A stretch of DNA of 36,682 nucleotides from Scytalidium lignicola (taxonomy: Eukaryota > Ascomycota > Leotiomycetes). The stretch lies in assembly GCA_002812745.2 (NCBI GenBank), contig NCSJ02000397.1, positions 1 through 36,682 on the forward strand, in the 5' to 3' direction. Of this stretch, positions 21,752 through 31,785 are shown in pieces. The translations under genes and the position numbers were made by a program. The notes under the pieces are model-generated. The model did no database searches. It was not told where the DNA came from and saw only the letters and a list, made by a program, of their open reading frames with translations. Within the stretch, counting starts at the first letter, position 1, and every line of letters begins with the position of its first letter.

Positions 21752-21952
21752 GTTGATTGTGATGAAGAAAGGGCGTGGGAATGGGATTGCTGGACTAATT
21801 AAGAGAAATAGAGAATATGAATTGGAGATCGAGGTGTTGTGTGGTTGTAGTGTAAGTAAAGAGAAGAGAGGTGCAGAGGACGCGCTTNCCCCCCATATAT
21901 TGATTTTAGCAGTCACGTGATTGACGTGTTTAAGGTTTTGATCCAAAATTTC

Positions 21953-21958
21953 ACGCGT
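21953..21958. promoter_or_regulatory. MCB element ACGCGT in RNR2 promoter (proximal)
   Basis: Perfect ACGCGT about 200 bp upstream of the RNR2 ATG, the position and motif expected for MBF-regulated DNA synthesis genes in fungi. Confidence 0.55.
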
Positions 21959-22065
21959 GACGACCGCGTTTGCAGGGGTGACAAATGCTGAGAGGCTGGG
22001 AATTGCAGATCCAAGCTTCCTCCCAGCCAAAATCCACGCCCAAGCACACGGTTTCCAAGGCCGAC

Positions 22066-22071
22066 ACGCGT
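22066..22071. promoter_or_regulatory. MCB element ACGCGT in RNR2 promoter (distal)
   Basis: Second perfect ACGCGT, about 315 bp upstream of the RNR2 ATG. Confidence 0.5.
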
Positions 22072-22355
22072 TATGAACACCTTATTGATGCTGACTGTGG
22101 TGTCCAATTTTGAACCTTCTGCGGGTCTGGTCCCACAATCAGGTGGCGGGCGCATCAACATGTTCTCTCACACTCCTTCGACAACAGATTCCGTGCTGCT
22201 TGAAGATCGTATCAATTTATGAAACGTGTAACCACATGCTTGAGAATAATTACTCTATAGATATCACAAAACGCTAAACCATGTTATATAATTCCGATCG
22301 CACCATTATTCCTTGACAAATACTTGAGTGTCCCCACCATCGCTCCGATCGAAAA

Positions 22356-23354
22356 TCAACGTCTGTTCTTCTGCGAAGCAGACGGATTCCTTGTAGACCG
22401 GTCCGATAAAGGTACCCCCTCACCGCGTTCTATATCAGACTCCGTGTTACCCCCTCCAGATCTACCGTGTCTATTCGCTGACTGGTGGGTCCGCGTAGGG
22501 TGTGTTGGGTCTGTATTACGTCCATGGTTGTGAGTCCCTTGTCTCGTCGATGGGGTAGAAGTATAGAGGGGGGGTGCGCCATCCTCCATCAGTTGTTGGT
22601 CGAATTCATCCGGATCACTAGGATCACTAATATGTTGCGATTGACCCTGAGATTTCAATGCTTTAGCCCCTTGCTCTCTGAGATGTTTCTCGAGGACGAC
22701 GGCATTCCTAGTGTTAGCACGAAATAAAGCTTTAAAAAGTCTTTGTTAGCGAATTCTATAGTAGAGTCAGGCCGTGGAATTGCCCCTACCGTCCGCTATA
22801 TCACCAAGAAACGGCACCAAACCAATCCCAAAATCAACAATGATATTGATATACATCTTCATTCTCACGTTGGCTGGGAGACCCCCTTCTATTTTTTCGC
22901 AAGTTCGCAAGACCATTAACGCCATAAATGCATCAAGAACATCCCCGAAGCTATCAGAGTAATTAGCAAGGTGTGGTAACCAGTATAGATGTCGTCTACT
23001 CACCCAGGAACTATTCCAATGACACTACTCCACCCGAACCGGATCCCACAGCAATTAAAGAGACTCATATCAAGACGGTAGGCTCGTCTCTTAACTTTAG
23101 TGAGAACCTTTCCATCATGCTCCGATATGCCAGGAGGTAAGGCCTTGCGCCTCTTCTTCATCTTTCCTGAAGGTTTGCCATTGAGTCTAGTTGCTGGAAC
23201 GGTCTCAAAATATGGGTCCTACGAAATTATTAGACAATGGTATATTTCATATAGAAATATTGTAGTTCTGCGCGCTTGCCTCTTGACCAAAGTTATTCTG
23301 CGCCGATTCTTTGAGAATCCTCTTGCTGACGTATTTTGCTATCATAGACGCCAT
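22356..23354 (-). CDS. DUF4112 domain membrane-associated protein
   Basis: Conserved protein of 274 aa, CDS complement(join(22356..22729, 22790..22950, 23004..23218, 23280..23354)). The first intron is GC-AG: the exon ends GGTCAAGAG, the intron begins GCAAGC and ends CGTAG with a CTAAT branch, joining NNFGQE to DPYFETVPATRL. No in-frame GT donor is available nearby. The DUF4112 core lies in exons 2 and 3: KRRAYRLDM, FGWSSVIGIVPGFGDVLDAF, LPANVRMKM and DFGIGLVPFLGDIADALF, two hydrophobic hairpins with PGxGD-type turns, also found in bacterial relatives. The C-terminal 100 residues are polar, His/Ser/Thr-rich and likely disordered. Function is unknown. It is divergent from DCP2. The start at 23354 gives MASMIAKYVSKRIL, matching relatives; an in-frame ATG at 23483 is less likely. 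Confidence 0.88.
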
Positions 23355-24108
23355 GATTGTGGTGATGGAGAATGGCTTTCTGTCAAAAAACTGCGAAAAT
23401 AACTTCTTATATAAATGGTTTTGTTTGATGCTGCGACTTTGCTTAAATTTAGGTATTAAGCGTTGCGTGAGATAGTCGCGCAAGAACAGGTTCTATTGGT
23501 TTGCGATTGTTCTTTGCTGGTTTCAAGAACCGCCGGAGAAGGTATTCTTAGCTCGGCTCTTTGTTTGAGAATTTGGCCCGTAAGATTGTCAAGGGAGAAT
23601 GAAAACAACCAGATCTCATGTCATTGTAGTATGCTATGCTTCTGTAAGAAGATTATGACTCTTTTTGGCGGTGTAGTCGTGGCATGTTATAAAGATCTTG
23701 GACAGCAAATCCTGGCTCAGGAGATAGCGCATTCTCTCGCCCTATTCTCTCGCCCTGTCCAGTACGTCATCTGCAGCACCAGCCACAATCCAACAAAATC
23801 TTGTGCGGAGCTTTGGGCACCGTTGCACCGCCATAGTCGCCACTTGGCACTGCCACACGGCAACCATCATGATCTCGACTGAAGCTGGTTGGAGTTCAAT
23901 TGCGCGCGACAGTCATTCACTTTGAATTCACCTCAACCCCTGGCAGATTACCATCTAATATCGAACAACCCTAAAGTGTTTACCAGCGCTCAAAACAATA
24001 ATATTTGTGTTTGTGAAAGCCTGAGCTCTCCAAGCATATCACCTCATCGCCCGACCGTCTACATCCGAAGATATCGAGTCGTGGACATGCTGGAAAAGCG
24101 TAGACAAC
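23355..24108. promoter_or_regulatory. Divergent promoter region of DUF4112 gene and DCP2
   Basis: 754 bp between start codons. Open frames here (23463-23882 and 23889-24143) show no family resemblance. It contains a perfect 13-bp tandem duplication at 23731-23756. Confidence 0.55.
23731..23756. repeat. Perfect 13-bp tandem duplication
   Basis: ATTCTCTCGCCCT occurs twice back to back (23731-23743 and 23744-23756) about 350 bp upstream of the DCP2 start codon. Probably a recent replication-slippage event. Confidence 0.85.
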
Positions 24109-26803
24109 ATGACAGAGACCAAAATGCAGCTAGAAGACTGTAAGTTATCAAACGGGTCTATTTCACTAGAGAATCGATACCCTCTTTTCCCTTTCTAGTT
24201 TACTTGATTCATCACTAACAGATCATCCTCTAAAAGGGCTGGACGATTTGTGTGTTCGATTCATAATAAATTTACCTGAGGAGGATCTCTCGTCAGTCCC
24301 ACGAATTTGTTTTCAAGTCGAAGAGGCACAATGGTTCTACGAAGACTTCGTTCGACCGCAAGATCCAACACTGCCCTCGATGTCCCTCCGTAGTTTCTGC
24401 CTACGGATATTCGCGCACTGCCCATTACTTTCAGCGTTCTCTCAGGGGGACCATATGAGAGCATTTGAGGATTTCTTACTCTATAAAACCCGTGTTCCTG
24501 TTAGGGGAGTCATCTTACTCAATGAAGCTATGGACTCTGCTCTCCTTGTGAAGGGCTGGAAGAAAGGCGCGAATTGGAGCTTCCCAAGAGGAAAAATTAA
24601 CAAAGACGAGGATGATTTAGCATGCGCAATCCGCGAGGCATATGAGGAAACTGGATATGATCTTGAGGCAGCGGGGTTTATACCCAAGGATCGAGATGTT
24701 AAATACATCGAAATCAATATGCGAGAACAGCAAATGCGGTTATACGTCTTTCGGAACGTGCCTCTGGATACTCATTTTGAGCCGAAAACGAGAAAAGAAA
24801 TAAGTAAAATACAGTGGTGGCGTCTTTCTGAGCTTCCTGCGTTTAGGAAGAAGGGTCACCAGCAGCAGCAACCCGAGGCAGCTATGAACGCGAATAAGTT
24901 CTACATGGTGGCTCCATTTCTCGTGCCTTTAAAGAAATGGGTAGTGGAACAGAAGAAGAAGGATGCTAGATTGGCTGCCAGCAATCAATATCTGGCACCG
25001 AATTTTAGTCAAGACGAGGCATTAACAGAAGAAGATCAAAAACTAGAGCTCAATAACCATGCACCAGCTGCTAGCTCAGCGCAGGAAATAGATACACTAG
25101 AAGGGGCAACTGCAGCCCTCAGTCGCCTACTCAAAATACAACCTCCAACTCAAGGAATCCAAGCAGAGGCTGTGACGGCGGTGCAGTCCCCAGCTTCCAA
25201 AAACTCAGGAGAGGCTTTGCTTGCTTTACTTCAGGGGAATGTAATAACAACAGCCCCACCAGAACCAACCAAAGTAGTGCCACAGACTCCCCTCGATCAT
25301 ACCATTTTACAACCTCCTGTACCAGAGACTCCACATCATCTTCATCCACGCCCTCCTCCCCGCTCAAACTTACAGCCACCACCAACGTTTCATATACAAC
25401 CGTCTATGGACAGCTACTCTTATCCTGCGTCACAACATCATCACTCTAACCCAGTTGGTATTCCCACTCCAATCCAACAGAGAACAGGCTCAATTCCACA
25501 ACAACAGCTGGCGCCTACAAATACATACGCATACCAACCCCAGCACTTACTACATCCACAACCACTTCCGCCACATGTACAGAGAACCGTTTTTACAGAT
25601 GGACTAGCACAATCTTCTATGGCACCCCAGATTGTCCAACGTCAACCACCGCCTATATTGTCATCTATGTCAAACCCACAGTTTCCGGGTCTCCACGCGA
25701 CAATGGTTTCACCGGAAATGAGAGCACCTCAGCCCAAGCTCACAAGTCATTCGCTCGCATTACTAAATGCCTTTAAGAGCCGGGATCCGGCAAACTCAAA
25801 TTTAGGTTCTGTAAATGGTCCCTCTCACTCATATTCTGAGCAAAACACTCAGTCTTACAGACCTCACGAGCTAGCAACCGATATGCCAGTTTCAAAACCT
25901 GCGACCATAGTCTCCAAACCTGTACAGGCCCAGTATCCCATAGATGCCATGAATTTCGGGCCTTTAACATCACGGCAGCCAGCTAGTGATGTGCATCGGT
26001 CAAATTTGCTGGGTCTATTCAAGAGTCCTAAGACTCAAGTCGCGACGGTACCACCACAGCAAGCCTCTATTTCCGTACCACCACCCCTTCCAACAACAGC
26101 GGTTGAATTATCCGCATCAGAGTTATCATCATCTGCCATAGAAAACCGAAGAAGGGTAAAAGAGAAAGATACTGGGAAGAAACAGAATAGAAATGCAATG
26201 GAAGCTGTACTTAAATCTGAACCTGCTATCAAATCAAGTCCTATAACAATTCTCTCACGCCCTCCACAGGCAGGCAATCAAGCAGCATACACCTCAAATA
26301 TCCAGGCACCAAAGGCACACGCTTGGAAGAATGAGGGCTTTCCAGCAATGACTCGCAGGCCGCCGGCAACGCAGACCCCGGAAAAGCCGTTCCAACCTCA
26401 AATCCTAAAGCGGCCCCAACCAACAAGTTCGGTTGGAACTACGGCACAATCTACAAGCGCTTCTCCAATAAACGCACCACAGATCCAACCCCTGCTCGAT
26501 CGTCATATCACTCAAACAGATGAACATAAAAAAACTTTGCTATCTCTTTTTGCAAAGGCACCCTCGACATCACCGACATCACCGACAAATTCTCTGTCAC
26601 AAAATACCACACAGCAAGAAAACCTTGCATCATTATTAACGAGTGGAGAGAAACAGACCCCAAATATAGGAAATATTACCTTGCCTGAGAATGAGGGTAT
26701 TGCTCTCCCACGTGCGAGAAGGGATAGCCATACAATATCCCCTGCTGATCAAGGCTTTTTGTTGAATTATTTGGATGCAGTAGCAAAGGATAGCTTGCGT
26801 TAA
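24109..26803 (+). CDS. DCP2: mRNA decapping enzyme catalytic subunit Dcp2
   Basis: Nudix hydrolase that removes the m7GDP cap from mRNA in the P-body decapping complex, 865 aa. CDS join(24109..24139, 24237..26803). The 97-nt intron (GTAAGT donor, CACTAAC branch, AAAAG acceptor) joins MTETKMQLED to WLDDLCVRFI, the conserved family start. The N-terminal regulatory domain occupies residues 11-95 with the FYEDFVRP motif; the Nudix domain follows, with its box from Gly129 to Gly150 (FPRGKINK, then REAYEETG) and catalytic Glu147 and Glu148. Box B helix residues follow near 215-235. The remaining 600 residues are Gln/Pro-rich and disordered, with short helical leucine motifs (ALLALLQG, LALLNAFKS, LLGLFKSPK, LLSLFAKAP) of the type that bind Edc3 and Pat1 in other fungi. 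Confidence 0.97.
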
Positions 26804-27332
26804 TATTGGAAGGGGTCACTTGGATGGTTGGCAGGTGGTTTGTGCTGTTCTATGGACAGGAGTTAGGAATCCATTCACAGTTGGAAGGATGGTTTGAGAA
26901 GGCAGGGTATTTTGGAACATGGTCTGGCTCACACATGGAAAGTGTGGTTTTATTGATCGATACCAGTTTAATGTTATCCACGACACGGGCTTCAGATAAT
27001 ATTCTAAATCTCTTTTTGGAGAGGGGGAAATACCTTTATCATGAACCCTAGTTATTACAAAGAGCTTAGCTCATATGATGTATCTAAACAGTTTCTCAAT
27101 ATAGCGAGAGAAAGAAATTTACTCCTTCATCCAGAATCCTATGATTGCACCTCGACTGGAATAATGATAAGTAGAGATAGAAGGCTTATATTATGATTTT
27201 ATCGTAAGGCCAGTCAGCCTTGCGGCCCGAGGCTCTATTTCTCAGCAACGGGAAATGCCGCTCTTAAGCTCTTGCGTCACCAGAAGCTTCAATCTCTTCG
27301 AACCAAGAGCTTACTATTTCCTCAGCGTTATA
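26804..27332. other. Intergenic between DCP2 and CAF17
   Basis: About 530 bp holding the DCP2 3' flank and the CAF17 upstream region. An in-frame ATG for CAF17 at 27255 lies within it. No other gene recognised. Confidence 0.55.
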
Positions 27333-28538
27333 ATGAAGCCTTTACACTTTCCAAGTCTTTCCAGTCGCTCACCTTATATCTGTGCAAGTTGTCTCTCTCG
27401 CAGTCCGATTCGTTTCCAAAGTACTATTACCCATGCACCACCATCTTCCCCCACCTCAGGCTACTCTCCCCTCGCATCCCGACGCCTCATCTCCCTTACT
27501 GGACCTGATGCAACGCACTACCTTCAAGGGGTAATAACAACCAGCATCCTCTCCCCAGCTCAAGGTCCACGAAGCGAGGGGTTTTATACCGCTTTTTTGA
27601 ACGCGCAAGGAAGGGTGCTAAATGATGTCTTCATTTACCCTTATAAAACTGGGGATGTGGCAGGAGAGGGATGGTTAATTGAGGTCGATGCAAAGGAGGC
27701 CGAGAAATTGAGTAAACATATCAGACGTTATAAACTAAGGGCTAAGTTCGACGTTAGACTCCTAGATATTGGAGAGAAGACCGTCTGGAGTGTTTGGAAT
27801 GACGGTATTAAAGTGTGGAGCGATAATAAGTGGACGAGACATTCGTTAACGGGTTCCACGAATGGATTGGATAATAGTGAACATGGAAGTAAGCAGGCAG
27901 AGATTGGATGTGAGGATAACAGGGCTCCCGGAATGGGAAAGCGCTTGATATTGCCTGCTGGACAGAAGCCGGAGGAAGAAGTTGAGGAAACCACGGAAGA
28001 TGCCTACAGGATTCGAAGATATCTGAAGGGTGTACCGGAGGGACAGGATGAGTTGATAAGGGAGTCTGCATTACCTCAAGAAAGCAATATCGACTTCATG
28101 GGCGGAATTGATTATAAAAAGGGATGTTACGTGGGCCAAGAACTGACAATCAGGACCCATCATAGGGGCGTTATAAGAAAACGTATCTTGCCGGTTATGC
28201 TATACGGGAAAGACGAAACCATTCCAGAAACACTCAAATATATTCCTGATAAAAATCTGGGTGTACAAGGAGGTGCAGCTAGTGTGCCTATGGAGACTAG
28301 TATAGGTAGATTTGAGAAACGAGGTCGGAGTGCTGGGAAGTGGTTGGCAGGAGTAGGGAACATCGGATTAGGGCTTTGCAGATTAGAGATCATGACTGAT
28401 GTTTCGGTGCCTGTCGAGCAAGCGGTTGGTGGTGGTTATGATCCATCTGATGAGTTCAAAGTGGAGTGGACTGCTGATGATGGAGAGAAGCTATTAAAAG
28501 TTAAAGCTTTTGTTCCATCCTGGCATCTCAAACAGTAG
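27333..28538 (+). CDS. IBA57: Mitochondrial iron-sulfur cluster assembly factor Iba57 (Caf17)
   Basis: Tetrahydrofolate-binding YgfZ/GcvT-like protein needed to mature mitochondrial 4Fe-4S enzymes (aconitase, lipoate synthase) with Isa1 and Isa2. Single exon, 401 aa from the chosen ATG. The N-terminus (MKPLHFPSLSSRSPYICASC, then SRSPIRFQS) is rich in Ser and Arg without acids and looks like a mitochondrial targeting sequence. The family core starts with LISLTGPDATHYLQGVITT and carries the signature KGCYVGQE followed by LTIRTHHRG, with the conserved Cys at residue 265. An in-frame ATG at 27255 would add 26 residues; I prefer the internal start because it gives the more typical targeting peptide, but both are possible. 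The gene is convergent with the DnaJ gene, 187 bp apart. Confidence 0.93.
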   Translation: MKPLHFPSLSSRSPYICASCLSRSPIRFQSTITHAPPSSPTSGYSPLASRRLISLTGPDATHYLQGVITTSILSPAQGPRSEGFYTAFLNAQGRVLNDVFIYPYKTGDVAGEGWLIEVDAKEAEKLSKHIRRYKLRAKFDVRLLDIGEKTVWSVWNDGIKVWSDNKWTRHSLTGSTNGLDNSEHGSKQAEIGCEDNRAPGMGKRLILPAGQKPEEEVEETTEDAYRIRRYLKGVPEGQDELIRESALPQESNIDFMGGIDYKKGCYVGQELTIRTHHRGVIRKRILPVMLYGKDETIPETLKYIPDKNLGVQGGAASVPMETSIGRFEKRGRSAGKWLAGVGNIGLGLCRLEIMTDVSVPVEQAVGGGYDPSDEFKVEWTADDGEKLLKVKAFVPSWHLKQ

Positions 28539-28725
28539 GAGTAACTATATAGGATGGGGTACATGTGAACTCAGGAATATTGTGTAAGATAGAAAGATGT
28601 TCAAGGCATTTGCGCGCCTATTGTACTTCTACATGTAGGGTATATAACTATTCGTCTCTGACCTCCTTAACGCCATTTACCATGCTGAGTATCAATATTA
28701 CATAACTCATGAAACGCGAAAGAGT

Positions 28726-29679
28726 TCAGCCACGTTGTTGTGCTTCTGCCTCTTGGTGTCTTATCTCATCTTCTAATCTCTGTTTCTCAGCAGCCTTAAG
28801 TCTAGCCATTGTTTCAGCAAAGTTTTTCGCACCTGGTGTCTTAGGTGTACTCGGCGAGAAGGAGAATTTCGGTGGAGCTGAAGATTTCTCGTCAGCTTTC
28901 AATCCTTTCAAGATATCGGGACGCTTGATGGGTGTAGCAAAATCTGGCTGCTTCTCCAAATTTCTAGCACCTGTATCCCCTGTGGATGGAGATTCGGCAG
29001 GTATAAAAACGCCGCTCTTCCTAGCCTTTCTCTCCGCTTTCCTTTTCGCTTTCGCTTCTTCAGCTTCCCGTATCCTTCGTTCTAATCTCTCTATTTCTTC
29101 CTCCTCGGCAGCCACTCTGGTTCCTTTCTTAGGATCAGGTGCAGTCTGTCGGGCAGGCGATGCAGTAGCCGATGCAGGCGTGCTTCTAGCCTCTGCCTTC
29201 AGATTTTCTGCCATCATTCCAGCTCTTTCAGCCCTCCTCTTCCTCCCTTCTTCAGCCAACCTTCTAAGTTCTGCCTTCACCTCTACCTCCTTCTCATCAT
29301 CCCTCGATCTTTTCAACCCGGTCGCGGTCACCCCATATCTCTCCCTAGCCTCTAAATCCTCCTTCATTTGCCTTCTACGTCCCTCAAACAACTCATTGGC
29401 CCTCTGTCTCTGTAATTTTGCGGCCCGATGATTATCATACTTCAGCTTTAATTCTGGATCCCCTAGAATTTCGTTCGCCGCTTGAAATTGCTCATATTTT
29501 GCAGGATCAAAATCTTTGCCCACCTTATCAGGATGGTATTTCAGAGCCGTTTTACGGTACGCCCGACGAAGTTCTGATTCCGAGTAGGTCTCGACAGAGA
29601 GACCTAGTAGCTCATAAAAGTCGACATCGCTAGTTAGCCATTTCTGTAGATCGTCACCTAGCATGATGTGCTGCGACAC
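28726..29679 (-). CDS. cwf23: DnaJ-domain protein, Cwf23/DNAJC17-like
   Basis: J-domain protein of 317 aa, single exon. The J domain spans about residues 18-85, with the HPD motif at 49-51 (KYHPDKVG) and the helix IV sequence EILGDPELKLKYD. A long, highly charged Glu/Lys/Arg coiled-coil region follows (residues 90-250), then a Pro/Ser-rich stretch and another helix ending EAEAQQRG. The layout is that of Cwf23 and DNAJC17, splicing-associated J proteins; the usual C-terminal RNA-recognition motif is not evident, so the assignment is to the group, not to proven function. Two ATGs are close (29679 and 29664); the second gives MLGDDLQKWL. It is divergent from PHO8 with 279 bp between starts. Confidence 0.85.
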   Translation of the reverse strand: MSQHIMLGDDLQKWLTSDVDFYELLGLSVETYSESELRRAYRKTALKYHPDKVGKDFDPAKYEQFQAANEILGDPELKLKYDNHRAAKLQRQRANELFEGRRRQMKEDLEARERYGVTATGLKRSRDDEKEVEVKAELRRLAEEGRKRRAERAGMMAENLKAEARSTPASATASPARQTAPDPKKGTRVAAEEEEIERLERRIREAEEAKAKRKAERKARKSGVFIPAESPSTGDTGARNLEKQPDFATPIKRPDILKGLKADEKSSAPPKFSFSPSTPKTPGAKNFAETMARLKAAEKQRLEDEIRHQEAEAQQRG

Positions 29680-29788
29680 TGATCAGTCAGTGTCTGATAT
29701 TGACAGGTCTAGGCGATCTCTGTATATTGCTTGTTGCCCCGAGTCGCGCGCGGTTGAAGATGTTTGATAGAATTGCCTTCATAAAGTG

Positions 29789-29794
29789 AACGTG
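29789..29794 (-). promoter_or_regulatory. Pho4-type half-site CACGTT upstream of PHO8
   Basis: AACGTG on the plus strand (CACGTT on minus), 165 bp before the PHO8 ATG. It equals the core of the yeast PHO5 UASp1. A single 6-mer, so weak evidence for phosphate-starvation control. Confidence 0.3.
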
Positions 29795-29958
29795 CAGGGG
29801 TAGGCTTAGATTCCATCCGACACTAAGCGAGTTTAGGCAGTCCTGACCTCATCTAGCCTTGTGACTCTCAAACATAAACTCTAGCTCTCAACAGCTTCAC
29901 TCCCCGACAAATGATTTGAGTTTTCTTTTGAGAGGTTTATATTTCTTTTAATATCTCC

Positions 29959-31785
29959 ATGCCGAACGCTCCTCTATTTGCGAGTGAAAGTCGTTCCTCC
30001 ATGCAGTCCGAAGAGCGTGCCGCCACTGAGGAAGACGCCCTCCTGGGGAACCGTCAGGATGGAAACGATCGAAGAGGACGATATGCCTCTATTAGAGAAC
30101 TCGGGTTATTTCTCTGGGCGGCGATAGCTACTGCAGTAGTCATTGTGCTGGCAGTGATGCTGACCCGACGCCCAGACTCAGAAGGGGTCAACGAGAAGCC
30201 TCGTAGTGGGAAGCGGAACTTGATATTTATGGTCTCTGATGGTATGGGACCCGCGAGTTTGTCCCTCACTCGTAGCTTTCGACAGTTTCAAGACGGTCTG
30301 GAGCACAACGATATCCTAGCCCTTGACCAACATTTAATTGGAACCTCTCGAACACGATCCTCTAGCAGCCTTGTTACAGACTCCGCTGCTGGAGCCACGG
30401 CGTTTTCTTGCGGGTTAAAGAGCTATAACGGAGCCATCTCAACGTTACCAGATCATAGTCCTTGCGGAACAGTCCTGGAAGCAGCAAAAAGGGCTGGTTA
30501 TATGACAGGATTGGTTGTTACTACCGACATCACAGATGCTACCCCAGCCTGTTTTGCTTCTCATGTCAACCTTCGCACTGAGGGCGACTCAATTGCTCAA
30601 CAAGAAGTAGGCGAACATCCTTTAGGTCGAGTGGTGGACTTAATGCTAGGTGGTGGTCGTTGCCATTTCCTGCCGAATACAACTACAGGAGGGTGTAGAG
30701 CAGACGACAAGGACATTACTAAACTCGCCCAAGAAAGCTTTGGATGGAGCTATGTGAATAACAGAGAAGGATTTGATAGCTTGGATCTTGGAAAAGCTGT
30801 CAAGCTACCATTATTGGGCTTGTTCGCAGAAAGGGATATCCCTTTTGAGATTGACCGACAGAATATGAACGACATCTACCCCTCCTTAGATGAAATGGCT
30901 CGAACTGCTCTTACGGCTCTTGAGGCAGCTACAAAGGATAGCGATAAGGGCTTCTTTTTAATGATTGAAGGAAGTAGAATTGATCATGCGGGACATGGAA
31001 ATGATCCAGCCGCCCAGGTCCGAGAGGTGTTAGCATATGATAAAGCATTTTCCAGTGTCCTAGACTTCCTTGAAAGCAGTGAGACTGAGGGAGTTGTTGT
31101 TGGCACTAGTGATCATGAGACTGGTGGATTATCTGTTGCTAGACGTAAGCATACTAGATGATACTATATTCTTAAACTAATAACTTTCACAGAATTATCT
31201 GCTGAGTATCCTCAGTATCTGTGGTATCCAGAGGTCTTGGCGAATGCTTCAAGCTCTGGAGAGCACCTAGCTCGAATGCTATTCAGGCATATCGCGTCGT
31301 CAACGACCGATAATGAAATAGATGGGGTGAAGCAATATATCCGCAAAACCCTTGTCGAAGATGGCCTAGGAATCATGGACGCTAGTGATGATGAAATAGA
31401 CCGTATTGCCGGTCAACCGTTATCCTCACCATACTCATTTGCTGATATGATAAGCCGACGAGCGCAGATCGGGTGGTCAACACATGGACATAGTGCCGTA
31501 GATGTCAACATATATGGCTCTGCAGGAGCGGGCTTACTACGTGGTAACCACGAGAATACGGAAGTCGGCGAGTTTCTAAGACAGTATCTAGATGTAGATG
31601 TCGAATCAATCACCAAGGAACTAAACGAGAAATCAGCGTCATTTGGTGTAACGAGTAGAGATGGAGCGAATTGGATGGGCAAAATACCAAGCGAGGAGGA
31701 TATTAGAAGGGTATCGTCTTATTATGAGACACGCAGGCATGAAGAGGATGTGATAGCATTGCAAACGGTATCGGTTGATATTTAG
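29959..31785 (+). CDS. PHO8: Vacuolar repressible alkaline phosphatase (Pho8-like)
   Basis: Type II membrane alkaline phosphatase of 592 aa, CDS join(29959..31144, 31193..31785). A short acidic cytoplasmic N-terminus carrying EEDALLG, resembling an acidic dileucine sorting signal, precedes a single membrane anchor (residues 48-69), after which the catalytic domain lies in the vacuole lumen. Active-site features: metal Asp94 (MVSDGMG), nucleophile Ser142 in VTDSAAGATAFSCG, the zinc and magnesium site IEGSRIDHAGHGND, and TSDHETGGL. The 48-nt intron (GTAAGC donor, CTAAT branch) joins GLSVAR to QLSAEYP. A final conserved His motif appears as WSTHGHSAVDV. Yeast Pho8 is phosphate-regulated; here a single CACGTT lies upstream. 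Confidence 0.96.

Larger units (their letters stand above)
21752..22355. promoter_or_regulatory. RNR2 upstream region
   Basis: About 600 bp between the RNR2 start (-) and the 3' end of the DUF4112 gene (-). It contains two ACGCGT boxes (21953-21958 and 22066-22071), an E-box TCACGTGA (21913-21920) and an N at 21888 before six C. No gene recognised. Confidence 0.6.

Noticed and set aside
23463..23882. 139-residue open frame upstream of DCP2
   Set aside because: Contains the 13-bp tandem duplication in its translation and shows no domain; probably promoter or leader sequence.
26806..27051. 81-residue open frame directly after the DCP2 stop
   Set aside because: Out of frame with DCP2, no ATG context or family resemblance; 3' UTR.
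28709..29431. 240-residue open frame antisense to the DnaJ gene
   Set aside because: Its Ser/Ala/Leu-rich translation mirrors the Glu/Lys/Arg-rich coding strand of a clear J-domain gene; no family resemblance.
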